Assembly: GCF_010093535.1 (NCBI RefSeq)
Contig: NW_022985168.1
Coordinates: 1,754,613 to 1,818,612 of the forward strand
Source of the DNA: Lindgomyces ingoldianus
Lineage: Eukaryota; Ascomycota; Dothideomycetes; Pleosporales; Lindgomycetaceae
Direction: 5' to 3'
Length of the DNA: 64,000 nucleotides
The number at the start of each line of letters is the position of its first letter. The stretch's first letter is position 1. Below the pieces are notes generated by a model. It made no database searches. It was not told the origin of the DNA and saw only the letters and a program-made list of their open reading frames with translations. This document shows, one piece after another, positions 1 to 11,608 of the stretch. Made by a program: the position numbers and the translations under genes.

Positions 1-115
1 ACCTCTAGAAAGTAAAGTTAGTTATAAAAGAGTAAACCCGCTTCTTTCTATGTTATGGTTTTAGCACTTTATGAGTTTAAATCTACTTTATTAGCTAGAG
101 CTGAATGTCCAAATG
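1..115. other. 3' flank of the SAT4-domain gene
   Basis: Non-coding sequence just downstream, on the minus strand, of the membrane-protein stop codon (116-118). It is AT-leaning but not RIP-like. No other gene is visible before the window edge. Confidence 0.6.
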
Positions 116-1411
116 TCAAACCACCTCTTGGCGCTTGTGTTTCCTTGAGGGCGTATAAAAGGCCTCTGCATCAGACCCTGGGTCCTGATCCCAGCAGCCT
201 TGACTGGCGGCAACCTCCCCTTGACTACTGCGCTGCTCAATGTCGTGGTGAACTGTAATACGGCTCAGCTCTGTGATGTCGTCGTATCGGTGCTTTTTGC
301 TAGCCCTGGCCTGGGCTCCTTTCGAAATTGAGCGAAGCCCAATAGTCGACGACTTCTTAGAGTTATTGCTGGAAATTTTATCACGAATCTTATGAGCCCA
401 AGTTCGGAATAAATGTGGGAATGTTGGGACAGCTGCAGCGATGATGCAGATATTTTGTTCGAGCTGAGCGGATATGTCAACACCCCAGAGGTCGACTGCT
501 TGACTTTTAGTTATTTGGACGTTGTTCCCATTAATCTATGCTTACAAGTGAAGTCTGCGGCTGCAAGCTGCTCGTGGAAGACTACTCGCATGATGTTAAA
601 GGCAGTAGCTCCAAGACCCAGGCTCAGCAGGAAGCAGATTCCGACTTTGACCTGCTTCTTCATTTGAACTCTCCATAGGATTATGGCAGGAAGAGACGTT
701 ATAAGAAGATCTAGGACGCTGTATATCACTGCTCCATGTTAGCCAGAGGGTTCACGCGTATATTTTAGAGAGCCATAGGTAATTTTACCTCCTTGGAAGA
801 CGCTGACCTTTCCATACACTTTTCTTGATATGCATTTGCCTTTCACACGTGGATTCCATAGTGCATTAAATGGTATACATTGGAGCCAAATGAAGATTGA
901 GGTACCAAGCCCCACGGAGATTGTCAATGCTAGTAGCACGTAAATGAAACGAGCAACTCTTTTCGAATTCTGCACTTTATAAATAAATAGCAGAATTGAG
1001 GTCTTGACAAGGCAGACACACGGAATATTCATGGCTGCGAAAAGGGTGTTGTATTGTAAAACTTTGGCTGTTTGCTCTCTTGTGAGGTAGTATCGGTGAC
1101 GTCCAGCCCCGTGAGAGACCATGATGAGATTGAAAGTGACTCCGACAATGGAAAACAGCTATGGGATTGTTAGCAGAGTCATTTTTCATGGAGAATTAGG
1201 AACTCGAAAGCTGTACCGTGCCCGCCACCAGAAGTCCATCATCCCACCAGAGGTTCTTTGTCATACGAGTACGGATATACAATCGAATAGCCACACACAA
1301 AAGTGCCGCGACTAATGAGGCGATCGCTATCCCGGAGATTGCGGGTCCTCGATTGATGTCTTCACCAATCAAGGGTTGATGTGGCAACGTGTTGGCCCTG
1401 GTTTTGAACAT
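116..1411 (-). CDS. Fungal rhodopsin/SAT4-domain integral membrane protein, 375 aa, four exons
   Basis: Exons are 1411-1217, 1158-789, 728-546 and 495-116. Introns of 58, 60 and 50 bp all have GT...AG ends and CTAAC-like branch points (the last is closer to ACTAA). The spliced length is 1,128 bp including stop. About seven hydrophobic segments are visible, near residues 22-46, 60-80, 103-125, 134-158, 188-208, 217-237 and 258-275. Family marks are WWDD (55-58), the C-x-P-x2-A-x-W motif (159-166), the YSVLDLL/LP segment (191-202) and CIIAAAVPTF (266-275). A hydrophilic tail of about 95 residues is probably cytosolic. The family (SAT4/Fung_rhodopsin, related to PTH11-like receptors) is common and mostly uncharacterised in Pezizomycotina; a sensory or transport-related role is inference. 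The start ATG is the first Met before an uninterrupted first exon. It is divergent from the oxygenase gene and shows no RIP damage. Confidence 0.9.
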
Positions 1412-1957
1412 GTTTGGCGGGAGTATAATTGGAAAAGATTTAAGCTAATACGAGGATTCTGAAAACTCGAGTACGTAAAAATCTCCAAGGAACAGTGGAA
1501 GCGTCTCTCACATATCTCTGAGCCGCTATTTGTAAGACACCGTGGCCGCCACCGGAGAGCGGAGGATTATTCTATTTATGTAAGTTCCGGTGGTCGCAAC
1601 AGAAATCCCCAGCTTCTTCGATAGAACCACGGATCCATGTCTGCGACGCTAACTCGAGAGGTTGCATCCTATAGGCAGGGATTGGTATTGAAGTCCTGTA
1701 CTCATGCGGCGAGGTTGACATCACTTCACAGACGTATCTCCCCACCTATCCTTGGGCGCAGTAACGTACTGCGGTGGCGTGGAAAAATGCAACAAATTTG
1801 ATTAAAATGGTGCAGAAATAGTTCGATTGCTACTCAGAGGCTAGATATCCCTGCTCCTCCTCAGATACCATTCATATACTCACCCATCCTTTTCCTCATC
1901 GGACCTGAGCTAAACCTTCTGCTTCACTAACCCTTGTGGCCCATTTGGTCTTGCAAA
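1412..1957. promoter_or_regulatory. Divergent intergenic/promoter region
   Basis: These 546 bp separate two divergently transcribed genes, so they should hold both promoters. Roughly 1850-1935 is pyrimidine-rich (repeated CTCC/TCCTC), a common leader feature before fungal start codons, and the oxygenase ATG sits in the good context GCAAAATGGC. No TATA box is convincing. The base composition is normal. Confidence 0.5.
1549..1593. promoter_or_regulatory. CCACCGGA / TCCGGTGG inverted repeat
   Basis: Two perfect 8-bp inverted arms (1549-1556 and 1586-1593) lie 29 bp apart in the shared upstream region. Each arm contains a CGG/CCG triplet, the type of half-site used by Zn(II)2Cys6 regulators, but the spacing is longer than usual. 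A regulatory function is inference. Confidence 0.25.
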
Positions 1958-3067
1958 ATGGCTTTTAGTTCACCTGCTCCTTTTCCGAACTTTCCGCCCA
2001 ACCTTCCTACCATACAGCTTCCAACGCTGTCATTGTCGAAACTCGTAGCTGAAGATGAGGACGAAACGAAGAGGCTTTTCAACACTTGCATATCTACCGG
2101 CGTCTTTCTTCTTGAACTGCAATCTTCCCAGGAAGGCCTTAGTTTGATTAAACAAGTTGATGATATGTTTCAATTAGGAGAAAGAATCTTCAAGCTAGGC
2201 ATGGAAGAGAAGCTGAGATACTCCATGCTTAATGGGACTGTTCTTGGGTACACTCGCATCCATCCACAGTCCTACGTACCTGACTGACGATAGTACTCCA
2301 GATACAAAGGAGCGGGAATCGGCCGGATCGATGCAAAAGGTACTCCAGATCGCTGCGAGTTTTGGTGCATGGGTAAAGACGATGTTTTGGGTATTGTGCC
2401 TGCCCTTCCAGCACCAGAGGTCGTCAGTAGTCACCGCAGCCTATATGCGGATCTCGCTCGGAGTTGTCACTCTCTGTCCATGACCGTCCTTGACTGCCTA
2501 GAGACTCAACTCGGCCTTTCCAGGGGTACTTTCCGTGCCTGTCACCGAATAGAACAACCATCCTCAGACCAAAGCCGTCAAATCTGTTATCTACCCCAGC
2601 CGGAAGGAGATCGTCGCACGAGCCTAGTCCCGCACACTGATTACGGCAGTGTGACCATCCTATTCAACATTCTCGGCGGTCTGCAAGTTCTTCCTGAGGG
2701 AAAAGCTGCTGAAGAGGAAAATTGGCTCTGGGTCAGGCCCAGCCCTAACTGTGCGATCATCAATCTAGGTGATGCTATGGTGAAGTTCACGAATGGATTA
2801 CTTAAAAGCCCAATGCATCGGGTGATGTATGCCCCCGGAGAGCAAGCAAACTTAACGCGCTATTCGCTTGCCTATTTTACGAGGCCAGAGGACCAGTGCT
2901 TGATGAAGAGCCTGAAGGGTAGTGCGATGATATCGAAGCTAAACAGTGAGGACGAGGAGGTGGGTGTGACTGCTGGAGAGTGGGTGAGGACAAGGGTTAG
3001 GGCAGCACAGGTCCAGGTGGACCAGCATGCACGGTTTCCAAAATGGGCTACCAAAGGTCTAAAGTGA
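1958..3067 (+). CDS. 2-oxoglutarate/Fe(II)-dependent oxygenase (isopenicillin N synthase-like), 351 aa, two exons
   Basis: Exons are 1958-2247 and 2302-3067. The 54-bp intron has GTACAC at its 5' end, a TGACTGAC branch region and an AG at 2300-2301. Using this AG rather than the nearer TAG at 2293 restores the family motif LGYKGAG...GTPDRCEFW across the junction. The N-terminal DIOX_N region (about residues 15-130) begins with a typical PTIQLPTLSL strand. The catalytic domain carries the iron ligands H208-x-D210 (PHTDYG) and H269 (PMHRV) and the 2-oxoglutarate-binding R283-x-S285, so it looks active. Soluble, probably cytosolic. Members hydroxylate, desaturate or cyclise small molecules; the substrate cannot be told. 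An upstream in-frame TTG at 1934 is less likely as a start than the ATG at 1958. Its pairing with a divergent SAT4 gene may reflect shared regulation (inference). Confidence 0.92.
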
Positions 3068-3289
3068 AATGGATTAGTGGCTGCGAAATTCGCGATGGGG
3101 GAATTGCGTTATTGAGTGTAGCAAAGTTGAAGACTGTTGTGTTTGAACAGAGTTCCAGGTTTCGCTGAATCACTTCACCCGCGTGCTAGCTTCTGCTACC
3201 GATAACTATCTACGCAGATTCCTCCATGCATGTCTAGGTCCTATAGAGGCTAACTAGTTAGCATCCAAACTACGGGTATTGAACCAAGT
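3068..3289. other. Oxygenase 3' flank and edge of the AT-rich block
   Basis: About 220 bp of ordinary composition downstream of the oxygenase stop. It contains no reading frame and no LTR-like end. Composition shifts sharply near 3285-3300, where degenerate Gag-coding sequence of element D begins. The join is therefore a truncation of D rather than a normal insertion end. Confidence 0.6.
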
Positions 3290-3301
3290 ATATAGATAAA
3301 A

Positions 3302-3481
3302 TAAAAATATTATTAACCTAGATTAATTTATAGCGTTTTTATAAGTAACTTATAAAGACTTAAATAAAAAGTTAACAGCCCTAAGTTACCTAAATAACTT
3401 ATAATAAAAAAAGAAAAGCTTTACTTTACACTTTACTAAGTTTTACTAACTTACATCTAATATAGGCCTAAATAAAATAGG
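3302..3481 (+). pseudogene. Family D Gag, middle part (before the B1 insertion)
   Basis: Read in one frame with stops taken as former Gln codons, this gives a Gag-like stretch including KKSFTLHFTKFY and LTSNIGLNKIG. It continues at 17613 with LIIALYNSL once B1 and one copy of its TSD are removed. This is the retrotransposon Gag domain before the zinc knuckle. The N-terminus is absent because the element is truncated at about 3290. Confidence 0.7.
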
Positions 3482-3761
3482 TGTTGAATGGGCTCTAACA
3501 GCTAGCTGCTTATAGTATAAGCACTTAAGTAGCAAGAGTAAGAGTGGTGTACAGTGTGCACAGCGTACAAGGTAGGTAAGGTAAGGGCAACATGTTTCTA
3601 GTTCTATTGCTCTTATCTTTCCTCTGTACAGAGGAAAAAGGGGATATCTAGATGTTTGCGCATAGAGGTTTACGCACAAGCATTATGTAACATAGATACG
3701 TGATTCTGCTTATGCGTGATCGCTTGTATCTAGGCCGCAACGCTGCTGCTGTGTACAGACA
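3482..3761 (-). repeat. Left (3') LTR of B1
   Basis: 280 bp, reading TGTTGAATGG...GTACAGACA on the plus strand. Its left, outer half is less RIP-mutated than the matching half of the right LTR. Confidence 0.93.
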
Positions 3762-4525
3762 CTAGCAACTTTTCTTTTTGTCTAAAGAGTTGCCTTCTGT
3801 ACGCATTACCTCTCTTCTGTCTGTGTAGGTTTATCTAATTACATTCTGCCTTTACTCTACCTTATTTATTAAGACTTGCCTTAGTAATGCTGTGCGTTAA
3901 GATAGGCTAGTTATGCTATATAAATAGCTTTTCTTTTCTTTATCCTTTGCTTTCTAAGCCCTGCTATATAATCCCCTAGCTCTTTTCTCTTTTTGTACAG
4001 TGCTAGCAGTAACAGATCCTTATAATAAAAAAGATAAGTGTGTATAATATAAAAAAAACAAAACAAAAAGAAATAGGCCTTATATAAAGGTGTTATTAGT
4101 CTAGTTAGTCTAAGGCATCTTTGCGCACAAGATCTAGCTAGTCTACAGATGCTTCTATCTAGACAGAGAGGCAGTTAGTTAGGACTAATAATTAAAGAGC
4201 TTAGTTTAGTATTTTCTTTATACATGCATCTACTAGGTTGTCTTTACTATTAATCTACCTAATCTTAGCAATTTCTCTTTTTTTGTATAATTTGCAGAGT
4301 AACATAATATTAATTATAAGTTACTTTTTACTAGTAGTGCCTAGCTTAATAAGGCAATTATATAAAGACCTTAAATCTGTGCAGATTACTACTAGGATTA
4401 GTAGTAGTTTAAGTGTTTATATAATTTACTATAGAGTTGTACTAAAAGCAATTGCATTGTTAAACCCTCTAACTATTCTATATAGTTTGCTAGTAAGGAC
4501 ACTCCTAGTTACTCTTTTACACTTA
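3762..4525 (-). pseudogene. B1 3' end of pol and 3' untranslated region
   Basis: This is the B1 interior between its 3' LTR and the A1 insertion. It matches F, G and H sequence at the same position. The purine-rich complement next to the LTR (3765-3790) sits at the polypurine-tract position. An open plus-strand frame at 4238-4549 is the antisense of C-terminal pol and is not a gene. Confidence 0.7.
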
Positions 4526-5115
4526 TGTTATAGTCTACAGTTAGACTAACATAACTTTACCCACAGTACTCTACAATCTAGCTAGATTAGGGCAAGGCTT
4601 GTTTACAGGCTAGTTAGAGGACGCAGAGGCGGCAGGGCTACCTGCTATTATAGAAGAATGCCTTATCTAATAGGGAGACAGGCTGAGAGCTTAAGGAGCC
4701 TAAGGGAGCTTATAGGAGCCCTCTTAGCAGGCTCCTATAAACTCCTACTAGCTCCCCTTAGCACCTTAGCACATGTATATAGTTCCCCTATTAAACAACC
4801 TTTAAGAGGTGTGTTTAACGTTTAGTTTATTCTCTACATAGACTAAGTAGCATTTAGCTTTCTAAAGAGCTATAATACTATTTGTATATCTTACATTATA
4901 TATACCTCTAACCCTGTCTAAAAGGACTGTTTAACCTAGCCTCCCTACTGCTGCATTAAGGGCAAACTACAATCTAGTCTCCCTATCTCCCTCTATAAGC
5001 CTAATAGCCTGTACGTAGGACTGTACACCCTACTAGTTAGCCCCTACTACCTGTCCTACTTCCCCCCTAGGAGTATTACTAGACCTAAGTGCTTTCTAAA
5101 GCAAGAATTGTAACA
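4526..5115 (+). repeat. 5' LTR of gypsy A1
   Basis: 590 bp from TGTTATAGTC to AATTGTAACA. It is more RIP-mutated at its left end than the 3' LTR, an exception to the edge pattern of the other elements. Confidence 0.95.
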
Positions 5116-5439
5116 TTAAACACTACTCTTTTAAAAAGTATAGTAACCTTATAACACAATCTAGATTCTAATATAGCCTATGCTGCGCTATTAGGATCTA
5201 TAGAAGTTCCTACCTAAAGTAAAGCTATCTTAGCAGAACAGATTAACTTAATCTAGAATAATATTAAGGAACTTTAGTAAATTAGTAACAAGGTTAGCAA
5301 GTTATTAAAACTTAAGTAAAAAATAACTAACCTCTGCTAAAAAACTATAAACTTACTATGCCCTCTACTCTTTACTAAACCTTACAAAGATACTACCTAA
5401 GCCTACTAGATACATAAACTACAAGTAGAACTAGCAAAA

Positions 5440-6560
5440 GTTTAAAATATTTTAATAAATAAAGTAAGTGTTGCAGCTAAAAAGGCTTTAAGACTAGCCC
5501 CCTCTAAGCTTTTTAAAGGATTGCTAAAGGACCTTTAACTATTCTTTACTAAATGCTACTTTTATATGCAATACAACAAAGGAGCATTTTAGACTAACAT
5601 AGAAATAATCTCCTAGATAGGATTACACTTAGAAGGCCTCTCTATAATCTAGTTCTAACCCTACGCTAATAATTAGATAGACTTTAGAGCTAACAGCGCA
5701 CTACTTAACTCTAAAACTAAGGAAGTATTTAGCAGTGTTAAAAATTTTAAATTAGCCCTATTAGTTATTTATAGAACCTTAGATAAAAAAAGAATTGCAG
5801 CTAATAGACTAGACAACATAAGACAGGGCAGCAGACTAGTCTAAAACTATGCAGCGCGCTTTAGGGAACAGATAGCTATTTGTAGATAAAACAACTAGAA
5901 AGCCCTATGCTGCATGTTTTATAATAGACTAAATAACAAAGTAAAAAATAAGTTTATGCACATAGACTAACTAACTACTCTTAAAAACTATATTAAAAAA
6001 GCAACAACTTATAATAATTACTATAAAGAACGCAAAAGAGAAAAGAAATTAAAAGAAACTTTCTAAAAGCTAGAATTTATCCCTAAAAAAAAAAAACTTT
6101 TATAATATAATAAAGAACTAATAGATCTTAGTTATGCAAAGCATACACAGAGCCCCCCCCCCCCTTTAAGAAGAGCTAAGTTCTAGAACATAATAGGCTG
6201 CCCCTAATAAAAGAACAATAAAAGTAGCTAGAGGACAAGGCCTGCCTAAACTATAAAAAAGTAGGACATTTCTGTTAAAATTGCCTAGACTCCTAGAAAG
6301 GGGAGAATAAAGATACTACTATAATAATAAAAGCTATTACTGCTAAATATAGCCTTATAAATAAAAAAATATAGGAAAGACTAAATAACAGACTTTGCTA
6401 GTAATGTAAAGGAAACTATTCTTTAAATAACTGCTTTAAACTATACTAGAAGGTAGTTATTTAAAATTTTAGTAGCCTTAATATAGTGTTGCAGGACCTT
6501 GTAATCCTTAAAAGATATAGAGAAAAGACTTAGATCTAAAAATACATTATAAACATCTAA
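5440..6560 (+). pseudogene. Gypsy A1 Gag
   Basis: Recognisable Gag motifs include MQYNKGAF and IGLHLEG near 5,560-5,640, NRLDNIRQ near 5,805, and a CCHC knuckle at 6243-6284 whose second Cys has become Tyr (CLNYKKVGHFC.NC). A second knuckle-like C-x2-C motif lies near 6,395-6,430. Relative to A2 the reading frame shifts twice, at a 12-A run near 6,085 and a 12-C run at 6153-6164. Homopolymer slippage has therefore added to the RIP damage. Confidence 0.8.
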
Positions 6561-7499
6561 AAAAGAGAATAATAGTTCCCCCTCTAAGACTAAACCCCTA
6601 GTACTTTAGTAAAAGAGCTTTCCTAACAGTTTTAGAGATGCAGGTGCTAGAAGTGTAGGTTATAACATAACTACCTAAGTAATTATGTAGTTTTACTACA
6701 TTAAATAAACATTAGCAACAACTACTTAACATTTAACATTATATAAAAGATAGCTAAAGTTAAGTATAACATTATAAATAAAGAAAAGTAATAGCTATTT
6801 TTTACTAAAATTAAAAATTAAAAGCTAGAATAGCTAGGCAAACTTGCTAGGTTTAAAATACTATAACTAGCGCCTAAGAAACCTAAGACACTGCTCCTAA
6901 GCTTAGCAATTTCTAAAAAAGCCCTTGTAATACAACAGAACTATAGATAATATGTTTTTTACAGAAGCAACACCTATAACACTAATAGCTGCTAATAGAA
7001 AAATCACCTAGTACAGCTAGTACAGACAAAAGAATACCTACAGTAGACCTAAAAGAGTCCCCTTAGCACATTATATAGACTAGACAAGTGTCTATACCCC
7101 TAGTACTAGTGTACACAATAATATTGTGTTAGACACTAGGACAAAAAACATTAAGCAGGATAGTAGCCTACATAGGAAAAGAACCACAACAGTTACCTAT
7201 AGCAGGGAACAGCCTTAGCCTGCAAAACTACAAACTGTTACACTTGTTAGACAGCTCCTCCTTACAAACAGAAAGTATAGGTAAAGTGTAATAAACAAGA
7301 AAACTACAAGTTCTACTACTTTTAGTAAAAGGTAGTAAGAAAAAAGGACTACCTAATATTACATTATCTAGTTAAAGATTATAAATGTAAGGCAGCTAAC
7401 TGCTGTAATTAAAAATATTAAATTTATAAAAAAAAAAAGAACAAATTTAACAATAACTTATAAAACATTAACTTATATCCCTTTTCTAATAAAGAAGTT

Positions 7500-10400
7500 A
7501 AACATAATATATCTGCAGTAATTGCAGTAAAATAAGGGGCAGGACACAGCCTAACAACCACCTTTACGTATAAAGGGTGCTCTAGACTAGCCCTTATAGA
7601 CAGTAAGTGCACCTTTACTATAATAGATAAAAAATAAGTAGACAAACAAAGAATACTATTCTAAATAAAAAAAAACCTGTTTAAGGTAACTCTTATAAAC
7701 GCTTTATTAATTAAGTATAGCAAAAAATAGGTTAACCTAGAGACCTATAAAAAAGACCTTAAGACCTCTAATATAAGCAACTAGAGGTCTATAAACATAC
7801 TTAAGCTAGAAAGCAAATATAATGTAATCCTAGGCTATAATTAGCTTAGAACATATAATCCTGCAATTAATTAGAGAACTATAACTATAGAAACTTCTAA
7901 TAACTACACACACATAACCTAGTTAGCATGCTATAATAACAAATGCCTAGTCTATAAACAAGCAAAGCAGAGTAGCAGTTACTACCCTAAGAAAAGGAAG
8001 CCCTAGAAATTCCCTTGCTAGGAGCTAAAAGCTTATATAATATAAATAATAAAAAAAGAACTTAAAGAAGTTTCTTACAAAAAAATTAAGGCAAATAAGA
8101 ATGTAGAATAAATTAGTGTTATCTAAACCTAGAATAAAAGTTACATCCTAGCTAAATATAAGGATTATAAGGACATGTTTAAGACACTAGAGGACCCTAA
8201 AAAACTACTGCTACACTAGCCTTAAAATTATGCTATTAACTTAATAAAAAATTCTAACTTAAAAACGCATAAGCTTTGCCCCTTAACTAGAGTATAAAAA
8301 GAAGCCTTATAAAAGTATGTTAATAAGATGTTAACATAAGGCTATATCTAAGAAAGCCACAGCCTAGTGGCCTTAGCTATAGTTTTTGCAAAAAAGAAAG
8401 AAAAAAAAATTTAAGTCTATTAAAACTATAGAACTTTAAATAACAACATAATATAAGACTAATTCCCTCTGCTAATTATACAAGATATTATAAACTAACT
8501 AAAAGGAACCTAGTACTTTACAAAGTTTAATGTACAAAATAGATTTAATAAGATAAGAATACAGGAAGGAGATAAGTAGCTTACAGTGTTTAGGACCCTA
8601 TAGGGACTCTATAAATTACTAGTAATGCTATTTAGCCTAATAAATGCCCTAGCAACATTCTAGTAAATTATTAATACAGCCCTTAACCTATACCTTAATG
8701 TCTTTACCTTAGTATATTTAGATAATGTCCTTATCTACTTAAAAGATACCCTAGAAGACTACATATAGAAAGTATAAAAAGTCTTAGAATAGCTTAGAAA
8801 GTATAGACTCTATCTATAGCTCTCTAAATGCAAATTCTATGTTAAAGAAATAGAATATTTAGAATTTATAATTAATAAAAAAGAAATAAAAATTAACCTA
8901 GCTAAAATATAAAAGGTACTTAAATAGCTAGAACTTATAATAGTTAAGGAAGTAAAAAGATTCCTAGAACTATTAGGCTATATAAGACAAATAATTAGAG
9001 ATTATTTAAAGATTACTATACTATTAACAAACGCTATAACTAAGGAATAGGCTATAGTAAAATTTGTCTAGACCTTAGAAATAAATAAAGCATTTATAGC
9101 CTTAAAACAAGCTATAACAGCTAAACTAGTACTAAGGATGTACAACCTATAGTTAGATACAAAAATCCACACAGACGCATCCCTTAGAGCCAGCAGGGCT
9201 GCGTTTTACTAAAAACAAGAAGACAGAAAATAGCACCTAGTTGTGTACTATTCTGCCAAGTTCTTAGGACCTAAAGCAGGCTACAGCATACCTAATAAAG
9301 AGTTAAAAGCAATACTAAATGCTGTAAGAGTATAAGCTACAGAACTACACAAAATAGTAAAGCTATTTTATATTATAACTAACTATGTAAATTTAGTTAT
9401 GTTTTTAACAGTAAAGAAACTCTTACTAATGCATGTAAAATAGGTAATAAAGCTTACTTAGTTTAACTGCATTATTAAGCATGTTCTAGGAACACAGAAT
9501 TAACAGGCTAACGCTCTTAGCTAAAGACTAGACTACTTTAATAGAAAAGAAGAAGGAACTAAAAAGTTTACACTCTTTAAAAAAACTAATAAAGGATAGA
9601 TCTATAATAGGCCTTAACCTATAAAAGAATTTTACATGCTTATAGCTAGTAAATAAGGATAAAAAAACCTAATTAAAGAATATTACAAATCCCTAATGTT
9701 TAGACACCTAGGAATAGGCACCCTTTAGAAAAAGCTAAGGGCTGCTATACTATAATAAATACTAAAAGTAAAGCAGTTGTGCATAGAAGTGCTTAGAGAA
9801 TGTAATACATGTAATAAAAACAACCTATAAAGGCATAAAGCCTACAGACACCTTTAACTAATTAAAGCACTAAGATTACTATAGATAATAATTACAATAG
9901 ATTTTATTATAGGATTACCCCTGTCTAAAGAACTAGGGACAGACAGGATGTGTGACATAATTATAGTGGCCTTAAATAAAACCACTAAATACTTATATAC
10001 CTAGCCCTTAAAGAAAACAATAACTGCTAAAGAATTTATTTATAAATTAAAACAAAACATAATATTAGTACATAGATGCCCTAAGATTATTATCTTTAAC
10101 TAAGACAAGTTATTTACTAGCAGTTTCTAAAAAGCAGTAATGTAGCACTTTAGTATAACACATAAGTTATTAACAGCCTACTACCTGCAGACAGATAGAC
10201 AAACTAAAAGAGCAAATGTAGAAGTAGAAAAGTACTTAAAAAAGTATATTTCCTACACTTAAAATAACTAGGCGGCATAGCTCTTAATAGCATAGTTAGC
10301 TATTAATAATGTAGAATTAGCTATAATAAAAGAAACACTATATAAGGCTAATTTTAGATACAACCTATACTTTATATTGCATAGAAATTAACCTATAAAC

Positions 10401-10930
10401 TTATAAAAGTTAATAGATTAGCTAACAGATCTACACTAAATACATAAAAGGTTAGCTGTTAAAGTAAAGTCTAGCAAAGAAATAATAAAGAAGTATGTAA
10501 ATAAATTATAACAACTAGGACTAGAAATTTACCTAGGAGATTATGTGTATCTTAACACTAAAAACTTAAAGATACTAAGACCCTCTAGGAAGCTAGCAGA
10601 AAAAAAAATAGAACTCTATAAAGTTCTATAAACCTAATAAGACAACTGCAAGCTTAAGCTTCCCTTATATATAAAAATCTACCTGTAGTTTTATATCTCT
10701 AAGCTAGAGAAAGTACTTAAAGAAATCCCCTTATCTACTTAAAAATAAAAAGATAAAGAAATAGAATATAAAGTTAAACACATAGTAGGCAACTAAAGAA
10801 ACTAAAAAAAGTTTTTAGTAAAATAAAAAGGGTAGCCTACTAGTAAAAACACCTAGAAACTAGCTAAAAATTTGCAGAACGCGCAGCTGTTAGTATAAGG
10901 GTACCTTTAAGCTTGTTTAAAAGAAACTAG
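7500..10930 (+). pseudogene. Gypsy A1 Pol with C-terminal chromodomain
   Basis: One uninterrupted frame apart from RIP-type stops. The aspartic protease ALIDS(G-to-K)CTF is at about 7590-7615, with catalytic DSG changed to DSK. RT has the box YLDNVLIY at 8715-8738 (second Asp now Asn). RNase H TDAS is at 9171-9182. The integrase zinc region lies near 9,690-9,820 (FRHLG...ECNTC), and the core at about 9,895-10,330 (IDFI, NKTTKYL, QTDRQTK, AINNVELA). The chromodomain starts with EYKVKHIVGN at 10764. All marker codons from the Gag knuckle at 6243 to the chromodomain lie in the same frame, so damage is almost purely substitutions. Confidence 0.9.
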
Positions 10931-11560
10931 CTAGGTAATAAGGCACCTATATTAAAAGGAGCAGCTACGTTATTATTAGATGGCAGCGGCCTTTAGAGAT
11001 AAGTCCTAGCAGATAAGGGCTAAGGAGGGGAACTGCTTCTAGCTTTAGCCTTAAGGGCTTCTATCTTATCTAGGGAGGATAGGTCCTCTTTTAAGTACTT
11101 TACACAACAAGCCTCTAGCAAATCTAGTAACTTTTAGATATAGTCCTGTTTAGAACACTCTTTAGCCTTTACCTCTAAAGTCTTCTAAACCTAACGTAAC
11201 ATTTAATTGTTAAGCTCCTATTTATAAGCCTTTGCAGCTACTGCTTTTTAGAGAAGTGTCTCCCTCTCTTTCTCTAAACAATCTTACGCAGTATTAGAAA
11301 TAAAGGCATTACACTTACTATGTTTTTTTACACACTTAACGCACTTATCTAAGGATAAAGTTAATATATAAGACAACCCTAAAGACTAGTAAGTGCTGTA
11401 GGGCCTTATCTTTGTCTAATAAAGAGGATTAAAATAAAGGGCTACGCAGGGATAACAGGACAAACAAGACTAGCAAGCTATTTAGTATAAAAAGGATAGA
11501 CATTAGGAACGCCTTCTAGTAGGAGGGCGCTTACTTTATAAATAAACTCTTACTAACGCA
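10930..11560 (-). pseudogene. Antisense ORF of gypsy A1 between pol and 3' LTR
   Basis: On the minus strand one frame runs with only RIP-type stops. It includes a C-x2-C-x6-C motif (CVKCVKKHSKC, about 11311-11343), a Glu/Lys/Leu-rich coiled-coil-like stretch, LLDLLEACCVKYL, then SLDKIEALKAKA (about 11,045-11,085) and a Ser/Pro tail. The same frame and motifs occur in A2 (32,840-33,480), so it is a conserved element-encoded reading frame rather than chance. C-x2-C-x6-C resembles the first half of a Zn(II)2Cys6 cluster. The start codon is not clear. The end may be the TAG near 10,930, shared with A2. Function unknown. Confidence 0.6.
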
Positions 11561-11591
11561 GTTGTGTAAGCAGAGCGGCAAGGACGCTGCT

Positions 11592-11603
11592 AGAGAGAGG
11601 GGG
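11592..11603 (+). other. Polypurine tract of gypsy A1
   Basis: AGAGAGAGGGGG lies 5 bp before the 3' LTR. The same tract precedes the 3' LTR of A2, matching the plus-strand priming site expected of gypsy elements. Confidence 0.8.
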
Positions 11604-11608
11604 CAGCG

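Noticed and set aside
265..483. 72-aa frame and other frames within 55-1315
   Set aside because: Out-of-frame or unspliced readings over exons and introns of the SAT4-domain gene.
2195..2483. Frames reading through or opposite the oxygenase intron
   Set aside because: Splicing at 2248-2301 restores the family motif, so these are shadows.
3446..3679. 77-aa minus-strand frame
   Set aside because: Spans the end of D and the B1 LTR; no domain.
4238..4549. Hydrophobic plus-strand open frame of 103 aa, with a similar one at 55080-55310
   Set aside because: It is the antisense of C-terminal copia pol in B1 and H, repeated only because the elements are related, and it crosses the A1 LTR border.
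7424..7645. 73-aa minus-strand frame
   Set aside because: Antisense shadow of the A1 protease region; not conserved as an ORF in A2.
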